This document shows positions 55,957 to 64,000 of a stretch of 64,000 nt of DNA, piece after piece. A program made the position numbers and the translations under genes. Source of the stretch: Sediminimonas qiaohouensis DSM 21189 (GTDB lineage: Bacteria; Pseudomonadota; Alphaproteobacteria; Rhodobacterales; Rhodobacteraceae); assembly GCF_000423645.1 (NCBI RefSeq), contig NZ_AUIJ01000006.1, positions 62,001 to 126,000 of the forward strand, written 5' to 3'. The number at the start of each line of letters is the position of its first letter. Position 1 is the stretch's first letter. The notes under the pieces were generated by a model, which searched no databases, was not told the DNA's origin, and was given only the letters and a program-made list of their open reading frames with translations.

Positions 55957-56238
55957 ATGCCAACCGAAATACTCATGCCCGCGCTGTCCCCGACGATGGA
56001 AGAGGGCACGCTTGCGAAATGGCTGGTCAAGGAGGGCGATAGCGTCGCCTCGGGCGATCTTTTGGCCGAGATCGAGACCGACAAGGCCACGATGGAATTC
56101 GAGGCCGTGGACGAAGGCACCATCGGCAAGATCCTGATCGAGGCCGGCAGCGAAGGGGTCAAGGTCAACACCCCCATCGCGGTGCTTTTGGAAGAAGGCG
56201 AAAGCGCTGACGATATCGACAGCGCCGCATCCGCGCCC
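55957..56238 (+). repeat. Lipoyl-domain direct repeat, copy in pdhC
   Basis: Second copy of the 282-base repeat, 1420 bases downstream of the first in the same orientation. Confidence 0.95.
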
Positions 56239-57324
56239 GCGCCCAAGGCTGATGAGAAGTCCGACGAGAAGGCCAGCAACGCCAAGCCCGCGGGCAACGG
56301 CAACGGCGGCGGGGCCAAGCCCGCAACGGGCGGCGGCGCCTCGGACGCGGCGCCGGCCAAGGCGCCCGCCGCGCCGACCGACGACAAGGGCAACCGCGTA
56401 TTCGCCTCGCCTCTGGCGCGCCGGATCGCGGCGCAAAAGGGGTTGGATCTGTCGCAGATCACCGGATCGGGGCCAAGGGGCCGGATCGTCAAGGCCGATG
56501 TCGAGGCCGCGAAACCCACCGAGACCGCCGCCCCCGCCGCTGCAAAAGAGCAGGCGAAGGAGCAGCCCGCCAAATCCGCTGCGATGCCAACGGGCGCGTC
56601 CGCCGACACCGTCGCCGCCATGTACGAGGGGCGCGAGTATGACGAGGTCAAGCTGGACGGCATGCGCAAGACCGTAGCCGCGCGCCTGACCGAGGCCAAG
56701 CAGACGATCCCGCATTTCTACCTGCGCCGCGAGATCCGCATGGACGCGCTGATGAAGTTCCGCGCCGACCTGAACAAGCAACTGGAGGCGCGCGGCGTCA
56801 AGCTCAGCGTCAACGATTTCATCATCAAGGCCTGCGCGCTGGCGCTACAGGCGGTGCCGGACGCCAACGCCGTCTGGGCCGGCGACCGCATCTTGCGGCT
56901 CAGGCCGTCGGACGTGGCGGTTGCCGTGGCCATCGAGGGCGGGCTGTTCACGCCGGTCCTGAAGGACGCCGAGATGAAATCCCTCTCGGCCCTGTCGGCC
57001 GAAATGAAGGATCTCGCCACCCGCGCCCGCGACCGCAAGCTGTCACCTGGCGAATACCAGGGCGGCAGCTTTGCCATCTCCAACCTCGGGATGTACGGGA
57101 TCGATAATTTCGACGCGGTCATCAACCCGCCGCACGGCGCCATCCTGGCCGTGGGCGCAGGCGTGAAGAAACCCGTCGTGGGCGCCGATGGCGAGCTGAC
57201 CACCGCCACGGTGATTTCGGTCACGCTCAGCGTCGATCACCGCGTCATCGACGGCGCACTCGGTGCCGAGCTGCTGCAGAAAATCGTGGAGAACCTGGAA
57301 AACCCGATGGTGATGCTGGCCTGA
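55957..57324 (+). CDS. pdhC: Dihydrolipoamide acetyltransferase (E2) of pyruvate dehydrogenase
   Basis: 455 residues. Lipoyl domain (1-80), linker rich in Ala/Lys/Gly/Asn, E3-binding domain (about 145-185: [33 protein letters not shown]), and the catalytic acetyltransferase domain with [21 protein letters not shown] and the active [14 protein letters not shown]. No lpd (E3) gene follows; cysE lies on the other strand. Confidence 0.97.
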   Translation: MPTEILMPALSPTMEEGTLAKWLVKEGDSVASGDLLAEIETDKATMEFEAVDEGTIGKILIEAGSEGVKVNTPIAVLLEEGESADDIDSAASAPAPKADEKSDEKASNAKPAGNGNGGGAKPATGGGASDAAPAKAPAAPTDDKGNRVFASPLARRIAAQKGLDLSQITGSGPRGRIVKADVEAAKPTETAAPAAAKEQAKEQPAKSAAMPTGASADTVAAMYEGREYDEVKLDGMRKTVAARLTEAKQTIPHFYLRREIRMDALMKFRADLNKQLEARGVKLSVNDFIIKACALALQAVPDANAVWAGDRILRLRPSDVAVAVAIEGGLFTPVLKDAEMKSLSALSAEMKDLATRARDRKLSPGEYQGGSFAISNLGMYGIDNFDAVINPPHGAILAVGAGVKKPVVGADGELTTATVISVTLSVDHRVIDGALGAELLQKIVENLENPMVMLA

Positions 57325-57338
57325 TGGGCGTGGGCACC

Positions 57339-57356
57339 GGGCGCGCCTGCGCGCCC
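57339..57356. terminator. Hairpin between pdhC and cysE
   Basis: GGGCGCG-CCTG-CGCGCCC in the 48-base convergent gap; no U-run. Probably a shared terminator. Confidence 0.5.
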
Positions 57357-57372
57357 CGGCGGCCCGCGACGA

Positions 57373-58182
57373 TCAGCTCTTTGTGCCCAGAAGCTGATCC
57401 ATGGTGACCGAGGGCTGCGCGCAGCCCGCCTCGCCCACCACCTTGGCGGGCACCCCCGCGACGGTGGATTTCTCTGGCACGTCATGCAGCACCACCGAGC
57501 CGGCCGCGATGCGCGAGCAGCAGCCTATGCTGATATTGCCCAGCACCTTGGCACCCGCACCGATCAGAACGCCATCGCCGATCTTGGGGTGGCGATCCTC
57601 TTCTTCCTTGCCGGTCCCGCCCAGCGTGACGGAATGCAGCATCGACACGTTATCCCCGACCACAGCCGTCTCGCCGATGACGATGGAATGGGCGTGGTCG
57701 ATCATGATGCCCTTGCCGATCCTTGCTGCGGGGTGGATATCCACGCCAAAGGTTTCGGACACGCGCATCTGGAAGAAATACGCCATGTCGCGCCGCCCCT
57801 GCCGCCACAGCCAATTCGCCACGCGGTACGCCTGCACCGCCTGGAATCCCTTGAAAAACAGCAGCGGCTGCAAGAACCGGTGGCAGGCCGGATCGCGCTC
57901 GTACACGGCCACGATATCGGCCCGCCCGGCCAGCGCCAAAGACGGATCGGCGGCATAGGCCTCGTCGCAAATCTCGCGGATCAACTGTTCGCTCATCTCG
58001 CCCGAGGCCAGCTTCATCGCGTTGCGATACGCCAGCGCGCATTCAAACGTGCTGTGGTGCAGGATGCACGAATGGATCATCCCGCCCAGAAGCGGCTCGT
58101 CGGCGACGGCCTGCTTGGCTTCCTGGCTGATCCGATCCCAAACCGGATCGACTTCGGAAAGTTGTGCGCGTGTCTGTGCCAT
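57373..58182 (-). CDS. cysE: Serine O-acetyltransferase
   Basis: 269 residues. N-terminal helical domain (SEVDPVWDRISQEAKQAVADEPLLGGMIHSCILHH) and a C-terminal left-handed beta-helix of hexapeptide repeats with the active site IMIDHAHSIVIGETAVVGDNVSML and GTGKEEEDRHPKIGDGVLIGAGAKVLGNI. Makes O-acetylserine from serine and acetyl-CoA, first step of cysteine synthesis. Located at the end of the GTA cluster. Confidence 0.97.
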   Translation of the reverse strand: MAQTRAQLSEVDPVWDRISQEAKQAVADEPLLGGMIHSCILHHSTFECALAYRNAMKLASGEMSEQLIREICDEAYAADPSLALAGRADIVAVYERDPACHRFLQPLLFFKGFQAVQAYRVANWLWRQGRRDMAYFFQMRVSETFGVDIHPAARIGKGIMIDHAHSIVIGETAVVGDNVSMLHSVTLGGTGKEEEDRHPKIGDGVLIGAGAKVLGNISIGCCSRIAAGSVVLHDVPEKSTVAGVPAKVVGEAGCAQPSVTMDQLLGTKS

Positions 58183-58321
58183 GGCGGTGCCTGATCCCGA
58201 ATGCTACGTCGTCTCAATGTAACAGATAGGCCACCCGGACAAAATCGCCAAGCTGTGATAACAGGAATTTCAACTGTGAATGACCAATTCGCCCCCGGCT
58301 TCGCAGGCTGAAACGCCGAAC

Positions 58322-58433
58322 GCCTCCGGCGGGAGTATTTCGGGCAAGATGAAGAACAGCATAGCGCGCCCCTGCATCTTCTGGCCCAAAATGTCCCGGG
58401 GGAGGCGCCGAAGGCGGCGGGGGCAGCGCCCCC
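58322..58433. repeat. Intergenic repeat family A, copy 6 (full element)
   Basis: Left arm 58322-58354 identical to 1241-1273, right arm from about 58374 nearly identical to that of copy 1, then GGGGGC-AGC-GCCCCC (58419-58433). Lies between cysE and GTA g15, which are both leftward. Confidence 0.75.
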
Positions 58434-58441
58434 AAGCCACG

Positions 58442-61400
58442 CTAGTCGCCGATGTCCAGGCCCGCGAAATACCCCGGCCCGACCCTTGCCGAGAGCTGCG
58501 CCACCTCGATGCGGAACGGCGCGCTACCCACTCCGGTGCCATCCTCGCCGCGCGCGGCGGCGTCGTAGGTCCAGTTCGGCGCGGCTAGGTCCACCTCGCG
58601 CAGCAGCGCACCATCGCGCGTGATGCGCAGCAGGTAGCGCTCGCTTTCCTCGGCCAGCGGCACGTCTGGGGCATCCCAGCTATCGCCGCCCTCGCGCGTG
58701 CGACGCACCCATGACAGCGCCAGCGCGCCGCCGCTTTCTGCCCGTGCGCGCAGATGCGCCGGGCGATAGGGGCGCAGGCCTACCCCCGCAAAGGCGCGCG
58801 ACAGGTGGCTGTAGCTGGGATCGTCGTAGCCAAGCCGCGCCGGGCCGATGCGGTAGTGGCGCGCGAGGCCGCGCTGCGCCTCGGGCAAATCGATCTGCTC
58901 GGACGCACCATCGAGCAGCACCAGGTACGCACCGGCGGGCCATTGCGCGGGCATTGCGCCGTCGCTGCCGGCCTGCCCGCGCAAGAGCCCGCGCAGGATG
59001 TAGGTGTCAGCGGTGATCAGCTCGGCCTCGGCGAACTGGATCACCTCCCAGTCGCCCTCGCCGCCGCCTCCGATCGCCGCGAGGTTGCGGCCGGCCAGCA
59101 GCGCCTGCATGTCGACCCCGTCCAGCGCGCCGCTTTGCATCCGCACCATCAGATCCGCCCCCCGGTTCAGTAGACCGGGCCGGGCTGCCGCCAGCGCCGA
59201 TTGCGTCACGCCAAGGCTCGCGGGCCGCTCAAGTACCGTGTTCAGCACGTAATCGGCATCGCTGGCCGAAGCGTAAACCGCAACGCGGCCCGGCCAGGGC
59301 TGCGCCACCGCCGCCAGATGCGGCGCATGCGGCACCTCGTCGCCGCGCAACAGAGGCAGGTCCATGAACAGCGGCAGAACCGGCACCGGCGCGGCAAAGG
59401 CGGTGGTCCGCGCCGGCACATCGTCGGCCGGGGCGGCGCCATAGACCGACGGGTCGATGCGCACTGCCTCGATCAGTTGCGCGGCACCCTGCTCGACCCG
59501 GTCCACCCGGTAGTGCCCCGCCTGCCCCTCGAGGCGCAGCACGTCACCCGCCCCCACCGCCAGCCGCGAGAGTGGCAGCGACAGGCGCAGCCCGTCGCGC
59601 GCCAGCTCCGCCTCGGCCAGCCACCGCTCGGTGATGCTGCGCGCCTCGGCGCGGGTCAGGGCCATCGGCACCTCGGTTGCGGCCACGGCGTGGCTTTCGT
59701 CTTGTGGCAGGATTGCCTCTTCAGCGGCAACCTCGTGATCGCCTCCCGCCTCGACAAAGGTCAGGCGCACGCGGCCGGCGATCTCGGCCTCGGCCGCGCG
59801 GCTATGCTCCAGCGGCGCGTCCATCTCGTCGCTTTGCACCAGGTCCGCCGCCGGCAAGTCCCAGTTCACCGCGCCGCTGCGCACTGTGAACCGCAAGGCG
59901 CCGCCGCGCTCGACCGCGTCGAACCCATGCGCCAGCATCAGCGGCTGCAGCGCCGCGCGCGCATCGCTCACGTGATCGACGCCATAGCCCCGCACAACCC
60001 CGTGCAAGTTCGACACATCGACCCCCTCAAGCAGCCCCGCATCGCGGCAGATCTCGTCAACCACACCGTCCAGCGCGCGGTGCGACAGCCGCCCCGTCAC
60101 CCAGTGCCCGCGTGCGTAATTCTCCGCGTCGCTCCATAGCTCGGCGCGCGCCGGAAACGCCGGGTAGGGCCGAGCGTCCCACGCCCAGACGAAGGCGCGG
60201 CGCATGTCCACCATCGGCCCGCCATACTCATCCGATACCGGGTTGTTGCCCGGCTCCAGCCAGTAGCTCAGCATCGCGCGCAGGTATTGCATCTGGATCA
60301 ACTCGTCGCGCCTCCCGTCCGAATGGTACGGCAGGCCCGATTCCGACGATTTCGAATCGAAAAAGCGGTTCGGCTGATTGGTGCCCTTGTCCACCGCCGC
60401 GCAGCCCAGCTCGGTAAACCAGATCGGTTTGGACCCGGGCACCCACGCGGTCGGGACCGCCTGCCACGCGCCGTCAACGCGCGGATAGTGGTGCCGTCCC
60501 CACCAACTGCGAATGTCCTTCACCCGCCAGATCCACGGCTCGTCATGGGCGCCATCTGTGATCGGCGTGCGGATCTGCGCCGCGCGCGCCTCGGGCGAAT
60601 GGTAGTACCACGCATGGCCCTCGCCACCCTCGATATTGGATTTCAGGTAGTCCAGATCGTTGATCGACGGCCAGTCTTGCGCATCAAGGTGGTCCAACCC
60701 TTCGCGCCAATCGCTCAGCGGCATGTAATTGTCGATCCCGACGAAATCGATGGTGTCATCGGCCCAAAGCGGGTCCAGCGGGTAGTACCGATCACCGCTG
60801 CCATCGCCGGGGCCGTAGCCGCCATATTCGGTCCAGTCGGCGGCGTAGCCGATGCGCACATCCGGCCCCAGAAGGGCACGCACCTCGGCTGCCAGCGCGA
60901 TCAGCGCGTCAACCGCCGGAAAGCTGCCGCCGGGCCCGCGCACCCGCGTCAGCGCCCGCATTTCCGAGCCGATGCAGAACGCGTCGACCCCTCCCGCCGC
61001 CGCACACAGCGCCGCCTGGTGCAGGATAAAGCGGCGATAGCGCCATTCGCCCGGGCCGCTATAGGCCACTGCCCCGCCCATGACGGTGAAATCCGCCGCC
61101 ACCGCAGTGCCAAAGAACGCCGCGACCTGCTCTGCGGCCTCGGCGGTGCCGTCGGGGCTGCCGTCGCGGCCCGGCGCGATCGCGGTGGTGATACGGCCGC
61201 GCCACGGCAGGCGCGGCTGATCGGGCGCGTCGCTCCAAGGATCGGGCAGGCCGTTGCCCGCCATCTGCTCCATCAGGATAAAGGGATAGATCATCACCGC
61301 CTTCCCCTGCGCGCGCAAGTGCGTCAGTGCCTCGATCACCGAGGCATCGGCGGGCGTACCGCCGTAAACCGGGCGATTGTCGGCGTCCCGTGCCACCATA

Positions 61401-62380
61401 TCGGCGCTCGCGCGTCCCACGCCCGCCACGCGCCACGGCATTTCGGCGCCGTCCGCGTCGCGATGCTCGACCTTCGGACGCACGCGGCACTGACCGCAGC
61501 GCAGATCGTCCCCGAACCAGCCCAGCACCAGCGACACCGCCTCGCAGCCCGGCGCCTCGGCCCCCAGTTGCGCCACCGAGGCGGCGAAATCGGTTTGCCC
61601 GGCGGGGGTGTGCACATTGGCGCTGGCGCGCTTGCCGGGGCCGTGGTCATAGCTGACCGGTGTCGTCGCCAGCGCGTATTCCCCGGTGCCCGGTATCATC
61701 GCCACCGCCCGTACCAACGCGCCGGGGCCGGGCACCGCGCCGGGCCGCACCGCGCCGTGGCGCAGCACCTCGAAGGAAAACTGTGGCACCCGGTCGCCAA
61801 ACTGCGCCAGCGGCAAATCCTCCATCACCACGTAGGCCGTTCCGCGATAGGCGGGCACCGCGCCCGCGCCCTCTACCGCCTCGATCGCCGGGTCGGGGGC
61901 CTGATCGCGGCTGCCCGTGTAGACGCGCATGTTCAGATCTGCCGCCGACACCTCGACGCCATTGGCCCAGACGCGCGTAACGCCCCCGATCGGCCCTTCG
62001 CATAGCGCCACGGCAAGGCTGACGGAATAGCTGTAGCTGCGCGTGACGGGGCGCGGTGCGGTGCCCTTGCCGCTGCCGCCGCCTCCACTCACGTGCACCG
62101 CCTCGCTAAAGCGGCTGGCCCAGATCACCTGCCCGCCCAACCGCATCCGGCCATGCAGGCGGGGGATCGCATCGCCCTCGCCCGCGCCGGTCAGGCGAAA
62201 CCGCGACACGCGGCCGGTCTCAACCGGCTCCGCCCCCGCGCCCAACAGACGCTGATCCAGCGCCCGGCCCAGCGTTGCCCCCACGAACCGGCCCACCGCC
62301 GTCATCGACAGGCCCAACACCGTGCCGCCCACCGACCCGCCCAGCGCGGCCCCCGCCGCCGAAAATACGATCGTCGCCAT
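58442..62380 (-). CDS. GTA tail megatron protein (ORFg15, host-specificity/TIM-barrel)
   Basis: 1312 residues. N-terminal hydrophobic Gly-rich segment (about 1-40), then tail-tip sequence with FRLTGAGEGDAIPRLHGRMRLGGQVIW. A glycoside-hydrolase TIM-barrel-like domain (about 420-720) contains VRIGYAADWTEYGGY and IDFVGIDNYMPLSDW, and the C-terminal half is a phage-tail-3 type domain. Corresponds to gp15 of RcGTA, which closes the baseplate and contacts the recipient. Its ATG shares a base with the g14 stop. No frame disruption seen, so functional particles are possible. Confidence 0.92.
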   Translation of the reverse strand: MATIVFSAAGAALGGSVGGTVLGLSMTAVGRFVGATLGRALDQRLLGAGAEPVETGRVSRFRLTGAGEGDAIPRLHGRMRLGGQVIWASRFSEAVHVSGGGGSGKGTAPRPVTRSYSYSVSLAVALCEGPIGGVTRVWANGVEVSAADLNMRVYTGSRDQAPDPAIEAVEGAGAVPAYRGTAYVVMEDLPLAQFGDRVPQFSFEVLRHGAVRPGAVPGPGALVRAVAMIPGTGEYALATTPVSYDHGPGKRASANVHTPAGQTDFAASVAQLGAEAPGCEAVSLVLGWFGDDLRCGQCRVRPKVEHRDADGAEMPWRVAGVGRASADMVARDADNRPVYGGTPADASVIEALTHLRAQGKAVMIYPFILMEQMAGNGLPDPWSDAPDQPRLPWRGRITTAIAPGRDGSPDGTAEAAEQVAAFFGTAVAADFTVMGGAVAYSGPGEWRYRRFILHQAALCAAAGGVDAFCIGSEMRALTRVRGPGGSFPAVDALIALAAEVRALLGPDVRIGYAADWTEYGGYGPGDGSGDRYYPLDPLWADDTIDFVGIDNYMPLSDWREGLDHLDAQDWPSINDLDYLKSNIEGGEGHAWYYHSPEARAAQIRTPITDGAHDEPWIWRVKDIRSWWGRHHYPRVDGAWQAVPTAWVPGSKPIWFTELGCAAVDKGTNQPNRFFDSKSSESGLPYHSDGRRDELIQMQYLRAMLSYWLEPGNNPVSDEYGGPMVDMRRAFVWAWDARPYPAFPARAELWSDAENYARGHWVTGRLSHRALDGVVDEICRDAGLLEGVDVSNLHGVVRGYGVDHVSDARAALQPLMLAHGFDAVERGGALRFTVRSGAVNWDLPAADLVQSDEMDAPLEHSRAAEAEIAGRVRLTFVEAGGDHEVAAEEAILPQDESHAVAATEVPMALTRAEARSITERWLAEAELARDGLRLSLPLSRLAVGAGDVLRLEGQAGHYRVDRVEQGAAQLIEAVRIDPSVYGAAPADDVPARTTAFAAPVPVLPLFMDLPLLRGDEVPHAPHLAAVAQPWPGRVAVYASASDADYVLNTVLERPASLGVTQSALAAARPGLLNRGADLMVRMQSGALDGVDMQALLAGRNLAAIGGGGEGDWEVIQFAEAELITADTYILRGLLRGQAGSDGAMPAQWPAGAYLVLLDGASEQIDLPEAQRGLARHYRIGPARLGYDDPSYSHLSRAFAGVGLRPYRPAHLRARAESGGALALSWVRRTREGGDSWDAPDVPLAEESERYLLRITRDGALLREVDLAAPNWTYDAAARGEDGTGVGSAPFRIEVAQLSARVGPGYFAGLDIGD

Positions 62381-62823
62381 CAGCCGACCTCCTCAGGAAA
62401 AGTGAACCGCGCAACGACGCGGCGCCGCCATGGCGCGCTTAGCGGGCTTTCGACCACGCCATGCCCACTATAGGCGTGAATAAAACTTGGCGCCGCGCCC
62501 GCATTTCCAAGCACGCCCAGATGCTTGGCCACCGCACCGTCGCGCATCCGAAAGAGCAGGACATCGCCCGGCGCATCCGCCGCGCCCATGGGCCGCGCCA
62601 CCAAGGCCCGCGCCGCCGCACGCCACAATCGCTCGTCGCCCTGCGGCTCGGACCAGTCGCGGCTGTAGCGCGGCACCGCCATCGGCTCGGGGCCGATGAC
62701 TTCGCGCCAAATGCCACGCAGCAGGCCAAGGCAATCCGCCCCCGCCCCCTTGCACGAGGCCTGATGCCGGTAGGGCGTGCCGATCCAGCCGCGCGCCGCA
62801 AGTACTACCCGCGCGCCGGTCAT
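62380..62823 (-). CDS. GTA NlpC/P60 peptidase (ORFg14)
   Basis: 147 residues. NlpC/P60 cysteine peptidase: catalytic Cys31 in GAGADCLGLLRG, catalytic His in FIHAYSGHGVVES. In GTA it cuts recipient peptidoglycan during DNA delivery. Overlaps g13 by 4 bases and g15 by one base. Confidence 0.93.
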   Translation of the reverse strand: MTGARVVLAARGWIGTPYRHQASCKGAGADCLGLLRGIWREVIGPEPMAVPRYSRDWSEPQGDERLWRAAARALVARPMGAADAPGDVLLFRMRDGAVAKHLGVLGNAGAAPSFIHAYSGHGVVESPLSAPWRRRVVARFTFPEEVG

Positions 62824-63701
62824 CGGCGGCTCCCGCCGCCGGTATCGCCACGGCTTGCGGGTACGGCGGCCATCCAGTCGGAGCCAGGGATGTCCGGGAA
62901 CCCTCGGAAATTCAGGGCGTTACCAAACTTGTACCGGCAGGTGCCGAACCGCTTGTCGCAACCCGCGCTTACGCGCACCCGGTCGCCCGCCGCCGGTGCC
63001 GCGCCCAGGGGCGCCCACAGCGCGATCTCGCGCCCGTCGCCGGACCGGTCCCGCTTGATCACGCCCTGCAACCCCGCCGCCGCGCCGTCCAGCACCGTCA
63101 GTGCCCCGCGCGCGAACCAGCCCGGCGAGAACCCCGGCAACGCCGGCAGATGCAGCACCCGCGCATCCCCGGTTCCCAGCAAGGCCGCCTCGGCCGAATA
63201 CCCCGGCGCCGACAGGTCCACGCCGCAGGCCGCATCGCCCAGAACCGCGCCGCAGGGCGCCTGGTAGATGCGCCCCTGCGGCCGGTTCAGCGCCTCGGTC
63301 AGCCCCCGCAGTTCGGCGGTGAACGCGCCGCCCGCGCGCCGCAACTCGCCCAGATGGCCGCGAAACTGCAACACGCGCTCTTCGGGCGCGGCCCAATTGA
63401 CAAGCCATGCCCGCAGCTCCGCCCCGTCATAGCGGCCCGCCTCGATGTCGTCGGCCCGGATCGCCGCATCGCTGAGCGCGCCCATCGCCTCGGCGTTGTC
63501 CACCGCAAGGCCCGTGCCCTGCATCAGCCGCGACGTGCTTAGCCCCGCCGCCGCACTGAACGTGATCCCGCCGAACGTCAGCGGCAGATCGTGGTCGGTG
63601 AACCCCAGCACCGCGCCATCCGTACGCGTGATCGCCCAGGCGCGGCACAGGCTCGTGCCGCCGCCATCGAGATGCGGCTGCAGCGCCGCGATCCCGGTCA
63701 T
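62820..63701 (-). CDS. GTA baseplate hub protein (ORFg13, DUF2163)
   Basis: 293 residues of the DUF2163/phage BR0599 family, beginning LCRAWAITRTDGAVLGFTDHD. Four conserved cysteines are placed in APCGAVLGDAACGVD and SAGCDKRFGTCRYKF, consistent with the iron-sulfur cluster reported for the RcGTA hub. The C-terminal GNALNFRGFPDIPG is characteristic. Overlaps g12 by 4 bases. Confidence 0.93.
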   Translation of the reverse strand: MTGIAALQPHLDGGGTSLCRAWAITRTDGAVLGFTDHDLPLTFGGITFSAAAGLSTSRLMQGTGLAVDNAEAMGALSDAAIRADDIEAGRYDGAELRAWLVNWAAPEERVLQFRGHLGELRRAGGAFTAELRGLTEALNRPQGRIYQAPCGAVLGDAACGVDLSAPGYSAEAALLGTGDARVLHLPALPGFSPGWFARGALTVLDGAAAGLQGVIKRDRSGDGREIALWAPLGAAPAAGDRVRVSAGCDKRFGTCRYKFGNALNFRGFPDIPGSDWMAAVPASRGDTGGGSRR

Positions 63702-64000
63702 ATCCGCAGCTCCACCACCGGCACGTCTGGCACCTCGCCGGCCTGGAAGCCGGCGACGCTGGTGGCGATGCGGTCGGTGTCAAAGCGCACCGGCACGTCA
63801 AATTCGTACCCCGCCGTCACCTGCCGCCCGTCGCCCGGCGGCGCGTCAAAGGTGATCAGGCCGCGCACCGTGTCCACGGTGTAATGCACGCCCTCGTGCA
63901 TCTCGTCGCCCTCAACGCCGACGCGCACCGTGCCCAATACCGGCTTGGTGATCGGGCGCGCATAGCTCTGCTCGCCCGAGCGGTAGGTCTTGATGATCGC
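63698..64000 (-). CDS. GTA distal tail protein (ORFg12, DUF2460), 5' end outside window
   Basis: The frame is open to the right edge, so only the C-terminal 100 residues are visible. DUF2460 features: TYRSGEQSYARPITKP, VDTVRGLITFDAPPGDG and AGYEFDVPVRFDTDRI. Forms the distal tail ring of GTA. The remaining GTA genes must lie further right. Confidence 0.9.
   Translation of the reverse strand, partial: AIIKTYRSGEQSYARPITKPVLGTVRVGVEGDEMHEGVHYTVDTVRGLITFDAPPGDGRQVTAGYEFDVPVRFDTDRIATSVAGFQAGEVPDVPVVELRI

Noticed and set aside
58442-64000. Prophage tail genes
   Set aside because: Gene order, DUF2460-DUF2163-NlpC/P60-TIM barrel, and cysE neighbourhood match the GTA cluster; no integrase, att repeats or lysogeny genes in view.

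Overview
The window reads as chromosomal DNA of a high-GC alphaproteobacterium of the order Rhodobacterales (Roseobacter/Rhodobacter group). The basis is the complete SoxXYZABCD set with soxSVWR accessory genes, 5-aminolevulinate synthase (Shemin pathway), the start of a gene transfer agent (GTA) tail cluster next to cysE, an E1-beta subunit carrying its own lipoyl domain, and two Rhodobacterales-type hypothetical families (DUF6456 and DUF6477). Genus cannot be fixed from the sequence. Coding density is high and both strands are used in short operons.

Layout. 1-1211: two DsbA-like thiol proteins. 1386-5191: ispG, a RodZ-like HTH/DUF4115 protein and hemA, all leftward. 5430-7684: M20 peptidase and a haloacetate dehalogenase-like hydrolase. 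8179-8593: two tRNA-Asp genes. 8834-18995: the thiosulfate-oxidation locus, with soxV-W-X-Y-Z-A-B-C-D leftward and soxS-soxR-soxT rightward from a divergent promoter. 19042-25852: acyl-CoA dehydrogenase, a VOC protein, a stand-alone Hen1-type RNA methyltransferase, a lipoprotein, moaA and a three-gene oxidoreductase/methyltransferase operon. 25963-42000: housekeeping genes (gyrA, M32 peptidase, ctaA, trmJ-like, guaA, alkA-like glycosylase, MFS, others). 41984-45299: cimA and cysS. 45688-51101: DUF3179, DUF4336, two cyclophilins, pgk and class I aldolase. 51264-58182: AidB-like protein, ftsB-like gene, pdhABC and cysE. 58442-64000: GTA genes g15, g14, g13 and part of g12.

How the genes work together. 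SoxXA, SoxYZ, SoxB and SoxCD form the periplasmic multienzyme system that oxidises thiosulfate completely to sulfate. SoxV/SoxW/SoxS deliver reductant, SoxT probably moves a sulfur compound, and SoxR (ArsR family, Cys42/Cys108) is the likely persulfide-responsive repressor. Two dyads of the form ATTC-N8-GAAT sit upstream of soxX and soxC, and a terminator-like hairpin separates soxB from soxC, so soxXYZAB and soxCD look like two SoxR-controlled units. pgk/fba and pdhABC serve central carbon metabolism; cysE and cysS connect to cysteine.

The main non-coding signals are a 14-codon Cys-rich leader ORF with its own promoter upstream of cysS, a perfect FNR box between hemA and the M20 gene, a palindromic operator candidate before pdhA, two families of intergenic repeats (one with a compensatory base-pair change in its hairpin), an 11-bp phased repeat shared by two loci, and a long inverted repeat between cysS and cimA. 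All calls were made by reading; no database search was run.
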